A model generated the notes under the pieces. The model saw only the letters and a list, made by a program, of their open reading frames with translations, ran no database searches and had not been told where the DNA came from. 8,439 nucleotides of DNA from an uncultured Slackia sp. Lineage in GTDB: Bacteria; Actinomycetota; Coriobacteriia; Coriobacteriales; Eggerthellaceae. Shown here piece after piece: positions 1 to 6,060 of this stretch. The position numbers and the translations under genes are program-made. Location of the stretch: contig USLD01000054.1 in the NCBI GenBank assembly GCA_900555495.1, positions 1 to 8,439 on the forward strand, read 5' to 3'. The stretch's first letter is position 1, and every line of letters begins with the position of its first letter.

Positions 1-155
1 GGGTTTCCCATGCATGGGTAATGGGAGTCGTAGACCCGTCCGATGTATGAGCCGTTCTCGTCGAGCAGCGGCACGGTAGTCTGGATGGCGGGAAGGGTGT
101 CGCCGTCGTTTTGCCGGACGTCGTCCAGGAAAAAATGCAGGGATTCTGCCGTCAT
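1..155 (-). CDS. Unrecognised protein, N-terminal part only (runs off left edge)
   Basis: The frame read leftward from the ATG at 155-153 gives 51 residues of natural composition, including HFFLDDVRQNDGD, TVPLLDENGS and IGRVYDSHYPCMGN, with no stop before the window edge. I do not recognise the family. The start is uncertain. The ATG at 155 has no Shine-Dalgarno sequence, and an in-frame TGA lies just upstream. A strong GGAGG (201-205), 8 nt before an ATG at 192-190, instead opens a different frame. That frame becomes arginine-rich after the A6 run at 130-135; removing one base from this run would join the good start to the good coding frame. The gene may therefore be 5'-frameshifted, or it may start weakly at 155. 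It reads in the same direction as the hydrogenase operon but lies beyond that operon's terminator, so it is probably a separate transcript. Confidence 0.5.
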   Translation of the reverse strand, partial: MTAESLHFFLDDVRQNDGDTLPAIQTTVPLLDENGSYIGRVYDSHYPCMGN

Positions 156-200
156 CGAACGGCGCGACGGTCGCTCTGTCTGTCGGATTCATCGGCTCCA

Positions 201-205
201 CCTCC
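201..205 (-). promoter_or_regulatory. Strong ribosome binding site upstream of the left-edge gene
   Basis: On the minus strand GGAGG (within TTTGGAGGTGG) lies 8 nt before the ATG at 192-190. It is the only good ribosome binding site in this intergenic stretch. It argues that translation of the left-edge gene starts at 192 rather than 155, although those two starts are in different frames. Confidence 0.5.
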
Positions 206-324
206 AAATGACGCTCGGTTTCCAATGGGCTATTCCACTCCCTTATTCGCCGTGCGTACGATACATGGTACAGAGGAGCGCTTTTGATCGCGGCCGTCGT
301 TGCAGGCGTCGCTAATGCCGTGCG

Positions 325-366
325 CAGAAACGAAGCCGGCCGCACGGGGTGTTTCCGTGCGGCCGG
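325..366 (-). terminator. Intrinsic terminator of the hydrogenase operon
   Basis: A perfect 12-bp inverted repeat, CCGGCCGCACGG (336-347) and CCGTGCGGCCGG (355-366), has a 7-nt loop. On the minus strand it is followed by the moderately T-rich tail CTTCGTTTCTG. It sits about 30 nt past the stop of the last hydrogenase-cluster gene, which is where a terminator is expected. The T tract is weak and interrupted, so termination may be incomplete. Confidence 0.75.
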
Positions 367-395
367 GGTGGATGGGGGTCGGATTTTGAGGGGCG

Positions 396-1037
396 CTAAC
401 GATGTCTGCGCTTGCGATGGCCGCGCCAGGCGTACAGGCGCGCGGCGGCGTAGGCGATTCCTACCGCTGCGTAGAAGGCGGCGGTGAAAAGCTCGCCCGC
501 CGCGGCCGTGGCGTGCGCGCCGTGAAGGCAGGATACGAGGAAGAACGCGTAGGCGAGCCGCTGCACATTCTTCCATCGCGCCATGCCCATGCGCTCTTTG
601 ATACGGGGGATCGACGTGGCCTCCAAGACGATCAAGAGGATCGCCAGCGCCACGCAGCCCGCTACGAACACCGCGCCGAGTCGCTGGTCGATGTCGTGGA
701 CGAACCCGATGAACAGGATGTGTCCGAGCGCCAGAATCGATGCGGTGTTCGCCAGAGGTTCGCGCACCTGCATGAGGCGCATGCGCACCTTCGAACCGGG
801 TTTGAAGCACCCCGTGAACATGACCGCGGCGAACAGGCAGAACGACAGCAGCCCGTTGCCGACGAATGCGGCAAGCGCCTGCGAGACCGCGCCGTCTCGC
901 GCCAGCACAAGCGCGGCGAGCTGGATCGCGCAGAGCGCCGCGGCCGCTCCGTAGAAGATCGCGGGGCGGTTTTTGAGCGGCGCAGCAAGGTCCCACGAAA
1001 CGACGAGCGCTGCGACCGAGCACAGAAGGTACGCCAT
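396..1037 (-). CDS. Ferric-reductase-like transmembrane protein of the hydrogenase operon
   Basis: This 213-residue integral membrane protein has about six hydrophobic segments (roughly residues 1-18, 28-47, 55-77, 97-115, 121-140 and 158-202). The stretch WKNVQRLAYAFFLVSCLHG (155-173) resembles the signature of the ferric reductase-like transmembrane (YedZ/MsrQ-type) domain, in which intramembrane histidines bind haem. Candidate ligands are His106, His114, His172 and His175. No flavin or NAD-binding domain follows, so it is the membrane domain alone. The start chosen is the ATG at 1037-1035, which overlaps the TAA of the upstream cytochrome gene by one base (TAATG) and so suggests translational coupling. 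The frame stays open further upstream, but that extension is arginine-rich and lies inside the cytochrome gene. Its place as last gene of the operon suggests an accessory electron-transfer or assembly role; this is inferred. The C-terminus is basic (WRGHRKRRHR). Confidence 0.8.
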   Translation of the reverse strand: MAYLLCSVAALVVSWDLAAPLKNRPAIFYGAAAALCAIQLAALVLARDGAVSQALAAFVGNGLLSFCLFAAVMFTGCFKPGSKVRMRLMQVREPLANTASILALGHILFIGFVHDIDQRLGAVFVAGCVALAILLIVLEATSIPRIKERMGMARWKNVQRLAYAFFLVSCLHGAHATAAAGELFTAAFYAAVGIAYAAARLYAWRGHRKRRHR

Positions 1038-1846
1038 TACTTCTCCCGTGCCGTATCGGCTGCGGCCTGTTTCGCCTCGGGATGCTGCGCGAGGTATTCG
1101 GGCGTGTCCTCCACGACTTCCTCGTCGATCACCTCGAGCGACTGCAGCCACTTGCCGTGCTTCTTCTTCGTGTACGCGTAGTCGGCCGTGCCGTCTTTGA
1201 ACATGGTGCCGAACTCCACGTTGGTCTCTTTATAGATGGCTCCCAGGAAGAAATGCACCGCGAACACGGCCAGCATGAGCAGGGCCATGATGTAGTGCAG
1301 CGTCCAGATGAGCCAGGTTCCGCCGGGACCGATGTTGATCTTGACCAGGCCGAAGATACCTTCGCCCGCATTCGCCCACATCAAAAAGCCGGTGATTGCG
1401 AGCATGACGCCGCCGAGAACCAGGCAGATGCCGGCAAGTTTTTGGCCGGTGTTGTACTTCTCCTGCGGCGGAACGTAGTGCGGCGGCTTGTTGCGGAACA
1501 GGTACGGGTCGAGGTATCCGCCCATGGGAGCGGTGATCCAGCCCATGTCGTCTCTGTCGTAATGGAAGATCGTGCCCATGAAGCGGCTGAACGATCGGAA
1601 GTTCGCCACGACGTAGACCGCCGGCGCCGAGATAAACAGCACGCCCAGCAGGCAGTGGGAAAGCGCCACGAACGAACGCGGCACGGGCGCGCCGAAGAAC
1701 AGCAGCAATCCCGTGACGCCGCAGTACATGAAGCCGATCGCGACGCAAAGATGCATGATGCGCGTGGACAGGTTGTGTTTGAAGATCTTCAGTTCGAGGC
1801 CCGGCTGCTCTTGCGCGGCGGGGTTCGTGATGGTCATTTCGCTCAT
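1037..1846 (-). CDS. Cytochrome b membrane subunit (formate dehydrogenase gamma / FdnI-like) for the hydrogenase
   Basis: This 269-residue protein has four main membrane spans (about residues 30-52, 62-84, 136-159 and 177-204). Histidines fall at positions typical of the di-haem b cytochromes that anchor formate dehydrogenases and hydrogenases: His32 (RIMHL), His64 (LSHCLLG), His184 (TLHYIMAL) and His198 (AVHFF). The central segment PPQEKYNTGQKLAGI matches the conserved 'yNxGQK' loop before the third span in formate dehydrogenase gamma subunits. The acidic, hydrophilic C-terminus (about 235-269) probably faces the cytoplasm. The expected role is to take electrons from the periplasmic iron-sulfur subunits and pass them to menaquinone, or the reverse. 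The ATG at 1846 follows a G-rich ribosome binding site (GGGGGA) that starts just after the TAG of the small-subunit gene. The gene overlaps the ferric-reductase-like gene by one base. Confidence 0.9.
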   Translation of the reverse strand: MSEMTITNPAAQEQPGLELKIFKHNLSTRIMHLCVAIGFMYCGVTGLLLFFGAPVPRSFVALSHCLLGVLFISAPAVYVVANFRSFSRFMGTIFHYDRDDMGWITAPMGGYLDPYLFRNKPPHYVPPQEKYNTGQKLAGICLVLGGVMLAITGFLMWANAGEGIFGLVKINIGPGGTWLIWTLHYIMALLMLAVFAVHFFLGAIYKETNVEFGTMFKDGTADYAYTKKKHGKWLQSLEVIDEEVVEDTPEYLAQHPEAKQAAADTAREK

Positions 1847-1855
1847 GAATTCCCC

Positions 1856-2272
1856 CTAGGCCTTGAACGTTTCCATGTATTCGTGCGTTTCCTGCTCGGC
1901 GCTTTCGAGCGAATGGCTCTTCAGCTCGGCCACGTGCGCTTCGACGTTCTTGCCGTACACGGTGTGGCACAGGCGATGCGATAGCTCGGTGCGCGAAGGC
2001 GCCACGGCGCCAGGCGAAAGATATTGCTCGTACAGCGCGACGATTTCGGGGTTCGAATGCGACGTGCGCAGCGGTCGTGCCTGGTCATTGGCGTACAGGA
2101 CGCCTTTGCGCTTGGCGATGTATTCGTAGACCTTCTTGTAGGTTCCCACGAAGATGCCGCCGATGGCGGTGGCTGCGAGAACCGACCCGATGGCCGTGGC
2201 GGCGCCGATCAGCGCCTCGCGACGTGTGATGCCTTTGGGGTCGCCGATGGTTCGTTGGGTATGGGTGGACAT
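1856..2272 (-). CDS. [FeFe] hydrogenase small subunit with Tat signal
   Basis: This 138-residue protein opens with a twin-arginine signal (TRREALIG, Arg17-Arg18) and a hydrophobic stretch at about 20-43. That marks folded export by the Tat system, with the catalytic subunit carried along. The rest matches the iron-hydrogenase small-subunit domain: YANDQARPLRTSHSNPEIVA (60-79), then an alternating helix and LSHRLCHTVYG (97-107). This corresponds to the C-terminal wrap seen in single-chain [FeFe] hydrogenases, encoded separately as in the Desulfovibrio periplasmic enzyme. The signal may be kept as a membrane anchor or cut near VLAATA; the sequence does not decide. The ATG at 2272 is preceded by AAGGAGG about 5 nt away, embedded just after the TAA of the catalytic gene (9-nt gap). 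Confidence 0.92.
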   Translation of the reverse strand: MSTHTQRTIGDPKGITRREALIGAATAIGSVLAATAIGGIFVGTYKKVYEYIAKRKGVLYANDQARPLRTSHSNPEIVALYEQYLSPGAVAPSRTELSHRLCHTVYGKNVEAHVAELKSHSLESAEQETHEYMETFKA

Positions 2273-2281
2273 GGCGCCTCC

Positions 2282-3478
2282 TTACAGAATCTCGTGGTTG
2301 ATCGGCTGGCCGCCGCCGTTGACGCATCCGCCCGGGCAGTTCATGACCTCGATGAAGTGGTAGGGGCTCGTGCCCGCGGCCACTTCCTCCATGAGGCCCG
2401 TCACGTTCTGGCTTCCGCTGACGACCGCCACGTTCAGGTCGAGCTGCTCGAGGCCGGTGGCCGCCTTCCATTCGTCGGAGAAGGGAATCGTCACGGTGGC
2501 GCTGCGCACCGCATCTTCCCCGCGCACGGCGGTTATTTCGAAGGTTCCCAGCTCTTCGCCCGAAAGCGCGGCGTAGGCCGTGCGCAGAGCGGCCTCCATG
2601 ACGCCGCCCGTGTTGCCGAAGATGACGCCCGCGCCGCTGCCCTGACCGAGCAGGCTTTCGGGCTCGCTGGGCGCAAGGGAGGCCAGATCGATGCTGGCTT
2701 CTTCGATCATCTGCGCCAGTTCGCGCGTGGTGATGACCGCGTCGATATCGCGGTATCCGCTGGAAATGAACTCGGGGCGCGAGGATTCGTATTTCTTGCT
2801 GGTGCACGGCATGACGGCGACGCTGAACATGTCGGCGGGGTCGATGCCCAGCTGCTGCGCGCCGTACGTCTTGGTGACGGCGGCCTGCATCATCATGGGC
2901 GATTTCGCCGTGGAAAGATGTTCCAGCATGTCGGGGTAGTTCAGCTCGGCGTAGCGCACCCATCCGGGGCAGCACGAAGTGAACTGGGGAATCTTGCCCT
3001 CAACGGTCTCGTAGCCGGGCACGCCCATGTCGCGCATGAGGCGGCCGATGAGCTCATGGCCCTCTTCCATGATCGTCATGTCGGCGCCGAAAACGGTGTC
3101 GTAGACGTGGTCGAAGCCCAGCTGCTGCAGGGCCGCGATCATCTGGCCCTCGACGTCGGTGCCGGTTTCCAGGCCGAAGGCTTCGCCGAGGCCCGCTCGG
3201 ACGGCGGGCGCTTCCTGCACCACGACCACCTTGTTGCCGGCCAGGGCCTCTTTGACCTCGTCGACCATGCTTTTGTCTTCGATCCTGCCGAACGGGCACG
3301 TGATCAGGCATTGCCCGCAGCTCAGGCATTTCGTGGGGTCGATAACGTGTTTCGTGCCGAGGCCGTTCACGGTGATGGCGTTGTTCGGGCACACTTTGAC
3401 GCAGTCGTCGCATCCTTTGCAATCATCTCTGATCGAAATGACTCCCTCTGCGAGAATCAACTCTCTGATGCTGCTCAA
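2282..3478 (-). CDS. [FeFe] hydrogenase large (catalytic) subunit
   Basis: This 398-residue enzyme catalyses H2 oxidation or proton reduction at an H-cluster. Two 4Fe-4S ferredoxin motifs come first (Cys20/23/26/30 and Cys51/54/57/61). All three H-cluster signatures follow: FTSCCPGWV (Cys169, Cys170), VMPCTSKKYE (Cys225) and MNCPGGCVNGGGQP (Cys381, Cys385). The four cluster-binding cysteines and the proton-relay Cys169 are intact, so it should be active if the HydE/F/G maturases are present elsewhere; they are not in this window. The chain ends soon after the third signature, because the small-subunit domain is a separate gene; this is the usual dimeric form. It has no signal peptide of its own and presumably rides on the Tat signal of its partner. 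The start is TTG (3478-3476), with AGGAGG 6 nt upstream; this is the first gene of the operon. Confidence 0.96.
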   Translation of the reverse strand: MSSIRELILAEGVISIRDDCKGCDDCVKVCPNNAITVNGLGTKHVIDPTKCLSCGQCLITCPFGRIEDKSMVDEVKEALAGNKVVVVQEAPAVRAGLGEAFGLETGTDVEGQMIAALQQLGFDHVYDTVFGADMTIMEEGHELIGRLMRDMGVPGYETVEGKIPQFTSCCPGWVRYAELNYPDMLEHLSTAKSPMMMQAAVTKTYGAQQLGIDPADMFSVAVMPCTSKKYESSRPEFISSGYRDIDAVITTRELAQMIEEASIDLASLAPSEPESLLGQGSGAGVIFGNTGGVMEAALRTAYAALSGEELGTFEITAVRGEDAVRSATVTIPFSDEWKAATGLEQLDLNVAVVSGSQNVTGLMEEVAAGTSPYHFIEVMNCPGGCVNGGGQPINHEIL

Positions 3479-3484
3479 GACACA

Positions 3485-3490
3485 CCTCCT
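3485..3490 (-). promoter_or_regulatory. Ribosome binding site deciding the TTG start of the hydrogenase gene
   Basis: AGGAGG on the minus strand lies 6 nt before the TTG at 3478-3476. No better in-frame ATG or GTG lies nearby, and the ferredoxin motif begins 20 residues downstream, which fits this start. Confidence 0.8.
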
Positions 3491-3510
3491 TGGGGGTTGT
3501 GCGGTTCGAG

Positions 3511-3548
3511 CCCGCGCATGGCGCCTGTCGTGTGGCGCGGCGCGCGGG
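3511..3548 (-). other. GC-rich extended hairpin in the hydrogenase leader
   Basis: Two stacked inverted repeats form one long hairpin: CCCGCGC (3511-3517) with GCGCGGG (3542-3548), a symmetric 3x3 internal loop, then GCGCC (3521-3525) with GGCGC (3534-3538) around an 8-nt loop. It lies 20 nt upstream of the ribosome binding site, in what would be the 5' leader. It could affect mRNA stability or translation. There is no T tract, so it is not a terminator. Confidence 0.5.
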
Positions 3549-3588
3549 TGCGGCTCGCGTGAATAACGGGCGATATGCTCCGAATAAG

Positions 3589-3616
3589 CCGACTATCTAT
3601 GTCGGAATTAGACATA
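3589..3616 (-). promoter_or_regulatory. Overlapping inverted repeats, candidate operator or leader switch
   Basis: Two inverted repeats share three bases: CCGAC-N7-GTCGG (3589-3605) and TATGTC-N7-GACATA (3598-3616). They begin about 5 nt past the predicted transcription start of the hydrogenase operon. They could be a repressor site on the DNA, or mutually exclusive RNA stems. The regulator is unknown. Confidence 0.4.
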
Positions 3617-3627
3617 TGCGCCTGCGG

Positions 3628-3656
3628 ATTCTATGGGAAAGGAGGGTGTCTGTCGA
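3628..3656 (-). promoter_or_regulatory. Promoter of the hydrogenase operon
   Basis: On the minus strand TCGACA (-35, 3656-3651) is separated by exactly 17 nt from TAGAAT (-10, 3633-3628); each box differs from the sigma-70 consensus at one position. Transcription would start near 3621, giving a leader of about 140 nt before the TTG start at 3478. It lies in a locally AT-rich gap upstream of the hydrogenase genes. Confidence 0.6.
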
Positions 3657-3759
3657 TAAGAATTGTTACGAAGGACAAAAGGAATATTATTTTGCGGCCC
3701 TCGATCGCGGATGCATGAGGGTTGCGGACGGGTCGCGCTCGGAATTTTCGTCGCGGCGG

Positions 3760-4308
3760 CTAGTGCGCGTCTTTCCAGATGCGGTTGTTGCGGATGAGCT
3801 CTTCGAACGTGACTGGTTCGTAGCCGTTCGCTTCGACGCAGGCGTTGAGGGCTTTGTCCATCGATTTAAGAAGCGGCCAATAAGGCGCATCGGTGTTTGC
3901 GTGAATATGGCCGTGTACGTGCCAGCCGCGCTCATGGGCCATGTCGTGCCAGCTCATCATGGGGTAATGGCATAGCGTTACCAGGCGGCCGTCGTCGTCG
4001 ATTTCCATAAGGCGGGCGATTTCGACGAATTGCGCGCATGCCTTGGGCTCTTTCATCCACCGGTTGTCGTGATTGCCGATGACGAGGTGCTTTCGCCCCT
4101 TGAGCTTGCCTGCGATCACGCTTGCCGCTTCGGCGCTGCGATAGGCGAAATCGCCCAGCATGTATACGTCGTCATCGTCGGTCACTTTCGCGTTCCATCG
4201 CGCGATGAGCTCGTCGTTCATTTCGGCGATATCGTGGAACGGGCGATTGCTCAGGCGGATGATGTTCGCGTGCCCGAAGTGGGTGTCGGAAATGTAGTAG
4301 ATGCTCAC
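3760..4308 (-). CDS. Calcineurin-like metallophosphoesterase
   Basis: This 182-residue cytoplasmic protein has the complete metal-binding set of the calcineurin-like phosphoesterase fold: SDTHFGH (Asp8, His10), GDF (Asp53), GNHD (Asn79, His80), CHYP (His114) and HGHIH (His134, His136). The opening ISDTHFGHANIIRLSNRPF and the early LGDFAY are typical of the short stand-alone bacterial and phage phosphoesterases of about 170-190 residues. The substrate cannot be told from sequence; phosphomonoesters, cyclic nucleotides or nucleic-acid ends are all possible. The start is GTG (4308-4306), with AAAGGAA ending 4 nt upstream. It is the last of five co-oriented genes, 71 nt after the small unknown gene, with a strong hairpin in that gap. 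It may therefore be transcribed with the ClpP/ClpX-like genes at a reduced level, or separately. Confidence 0.9.
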   Translation of the reverse strand: MSIYYISDTHFGHANIIRLSNRPFHDIAEMNDELIARWNAKVTDDDDVYMLGDFAYRSAEAASVIAGKLKGRKHLVIGNHDNRWMKEPKACAQFVEIARLMEIDDDGRLVTLCHYPMMSWHDMAHERGWHVHGHIHANTDAPYWPLLKSMDKALNACVEANGYEPVTFEELIRNNRIWKDAH

Positions 4309-4329
4309 GGCGTTCCTTTCGGGTCGCGG

Positions 4330-4376
4330 GGCGCGGCGTCGGCAGAAAGCGCGGGCGTTCCGGCCGATGCCGCGCC
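4330..4376 (-). other. Long hairpin between the unknown gene and the phosphoesterase gene
   Basis: A 14-bp inverted repeat with one mispair, GGCGCGGCGTCGGC (4330-4343) and GCCGATGCCGCGCC (4363-4376), has a 19-nt loop. It starts a few bases past the TAG of the 146-residue protein gene. Neither side has a T tract, so a plain intrinsic terminator is unlikely. An mRNA processing or 3'-stabilising stem, or a partial attenuator, fits better. Confidence 0.5.
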
Positions 4377-4379
4377 TCT

Positions 4380-4820
4380 CTATTGCCGGCCGTCGATCAG
4401 GCGCTCGAACTGCTTCTTGCAGTATCGGGCCGCTTCCAGCCTATAGGCGCCGCCGAATCGCAGATATTCTTCGACAGCGCTATCGAATGCGTGAAAGACC
4501 GACGGGCGGGAAAAATCTTCCGGCTTCTCTTCGAGATTATCCTTGAAGAGAAGTTCGATGGGCGGCTTGGTCCGCCCCGTCTCCAAGCTGCATATGGCCT
4601 TTGCGTTTTTGTAGGTCCGTTGGCTTGGCGGGCATGTTTCCTTGAGGTAGATGAAAGTGGCCTTGACGAGGTTGTACGCGCACGCCGCCACGTAGTCGTT
4701 GCGCACCGGCTCCGTAGGGTCGCCGACGACGATCCTTGCCAGCAGGTCTCCGATGCATTCGGGGTCTTTGTTCAGTTCGAAAAGGTCTTTCTCGATGAGT
4801 TTAATGTAGGAGACGTCCAT
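4380..4820 (-). CDS. Unrecognised 146-residue soluble protein coupled to the ClpX-like gene
   Basis: I do not recognise this family. The product is 146 residues, soluble, mixed-charge and probably mostly helical, with no signal peptide or membrane span. The N-terminal part (MDVSYIKLIEKDLFELNKDP) and the C-terminal part (SAVEEYLRFGG then RLEAARYCKKQFERLID) look like amphipathic helices. Cysteines at 22, 47, 63, 77 and 134 are scattered and show no metal-site spacing. The ATG at 4820-4818 overlaps the TAA of the ClpX-like gene (TAATG), with AAAGGA 10 nt upstream. The frame extends upstream of this ATG, but that part is arginine-rich and inside the ATPase gene. Tight coupling suggests it is made in step with the ATPase and could be its adaptor, regulator or substrate; this is inference from position only. 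Confidence 0.75.
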   Translation of the reverse strand: MDVSYIKLIEKDLFELNKDPECIGDLLARIVVGDPTEPVRNDYVAACAYNLVKATFIYLKETCPPSQRTYKNAKAICSLETGRTKPPIELLFKDNLEEKPEDFSRPSVFHAFDSAVEEYLRFGGAYRLEAARYCKKQFERLIDGRQ

Positions 4821-6052
4821 TACAGTGCGATCCTTTCGAGAACGAGGCCCGTTTCGTCGAGCAACAGGCCTTCGGGTCGGTTTTCTTGTCGCGCGAAGTC
4901 GACGCGTACGCATTCGGCGCGTTCGTCCTTACGCGCCCGCTCCGCCAAGCGGGCGATCATGGGGGCCAACATGCTGTTGGTCATGCGCGCGCCGAGGCTG
5001 GAGTCGATGGCGCGCTGGGCAATGTGGCGGGCGGCCGAGTCGGTGACCTGCAGTTTCACTCCCTTGGGCATGAGCATGCCGTAACGTTGCTCGAGGCTGT
5101 GCGGCGTTCCGCACACGATGCGGGCGATGTCGTCTTGCCTCAGCGACTTGAGCGCGACGATATACGATGCGCGGCCGAGGAATTCGGGGAGCATGCCGTA
5201 TTCGATCAGGTCGTCGATCGTGACGCGCTCCCGAAGCTCTTCCTCGTCCATGTCGGCGATATCTTTGACCTCGGCGTCGGCGAGCAGGCCGTACGTTTCG
5301 CTCGCCTCGTCCATGAGGCGCTTGCGCACGACCTTTTCTCCGATGCCTTCGTAGGCTCCTGCGAACACCCATATGCAGCGATTCGTATCGAGAAGATCGG
5401 GCTCGTCGGAGTCGCCGTATTGGTCGGGAATGGCGTAGACTCCCGTTTTTTCAAGCGGCACGAGCAGGTCCGTCAGGGGGTTGAAGCTTGGTTCGGCGCT
5501 GCGCGAATTACGCTGGGTATGCTTGTCGATTTCGTCCCAGAACAGGACGCTTATCTCGGATTTCAGTTTCGACTGGTCTTTCGCCGCCCGCCTGAGGACG
5601 TTCGATATCGATGCGCCCTTCCAGCCTTCTCCCGTGATGGATGCGGTGCTTGTGTGGTGGTAATTGAATCCCAGGTATTCGTGGAACACCTGGCGGCAGA
5701 TGAAGGTCTTGCCCGAGGCGGTGCTGCCGATGAGATGGAGCGCGTTCAGCGTGGGAAGGTCGCTTTCGGGCGTTCCGCTTTCTTGCGCGAAGTAGCGTGC
5801 AAGCCACAGACAGGCGTATTCCGCTACGCGCCGCAGTTCGTCTTCCTGCCCGACGACGTATTTCTTGCACGCTTCGACGATGTCGTCCGCCGTGACGCTT
5901 TTGAGGAAGGCCAGGCGCTGCTTGTCTGCTTCTTCGATCGTGCGGGGGACGCGGTTCGATTTGTTGCACATGAAAATGAGGCTGTGCATGAGCTTCGTCG
6001 CCTGGAGGCCTTCGGCGCCTGCGGGCCGATTCGGCTTGCTGGATTCGTTCAT
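4820..6052 (-). CDS. ClpX-like AAA+ unfoldase lacking the zinc-binding domain
   Basis: This 410-residue ATPase aligns along ClpX: YVVGQ (66-69), Walker A GSTASGKT (109-116), Walker B LFWDEIDK (Asp173, Glu174), sensor 1 region TNRCIWVFAGAYEGI (223-237), YGMLPEFLGR with arginine finger Arg294, and sensor 2 SLGAR (Arg356). It should hydrolyse ATP. Several features set it apart. The N-terminal ~65 residues contain no four-cysteine zinc-binding domain. The pore loop is GWKG (143-146) instead of GYVG. The ClpP-docking loop region carries YGL (254-256), an x-G-L triad that may stand in for IGF. The N-terminus probably recognises different substrates or adaptors. The ATG at 6052 has TAGGAA 4 nt upstream, overlapping the clpP-like stop with an 8-nt gap. 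The open frame upstream of this ATG overlaps the protease gene and is arginine-rich, so I rejected it. Confidence 0.9.
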   Translation of the reverse strand: MNESSKPNRPAGAEGLQATKLMHSLIFMCNKSNRVPRTIEEADKQRLAFLKSVTADDIVEACKKYVVGQEDELRRVAEYACLWLARYFAQESGTPESDLPTLNALHLIGSTASGKTFICRQVFHEYLGFNYHHTSTASITGEGWKGASISNVLRRAAKDQSKLKSEISVLFWDEIDKHTQRNSRSAEPSFNPLTDLLVPLEKTGVYAIPDQYGDSDEPDLLDTNRCIWVFAGAYEGIGEKVVRKRLMDEASETYGLLADAEVKDIADMDEEELRERVTIDDLIEYGMLPEFLGRASYIVALKSLRQDDIARIVCGTPHSLEQRYGMLMPKGVKLQVTDSAARHIAQRAIDSSLGARMTNSMLAPMIARLAERARKDERAECVRVDFARQENRPEGLLLDETGLVLERIAL

Positions 6053-6060
6053 GGCGGTTC

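Noticed and set aside
3500..3518. tRNA T-arm-like sequence (GGTTCGAGCC with a short stem)
   Set aside because: No anticodon arm, D arm or acceptor stem fits around it, and the adjoining bases are the hydrogenase ribosome binding site and coding start.
2024..3562. Long plus-strand open frame opposite the hydrogenase genes
   Set aside because: It is a high-GC antisense shadow: no recognisable domain, and the minus strand carries unmistakable H-cluster and ferredoxin motifs.
3681..3759. Possible terminator after the phosphoesterase gene
   Set aside because: Only a short CCCTC/GAGGG stem with mismatches is present and no T tract follows, so it cannot be supported as an intrinsic terminator.
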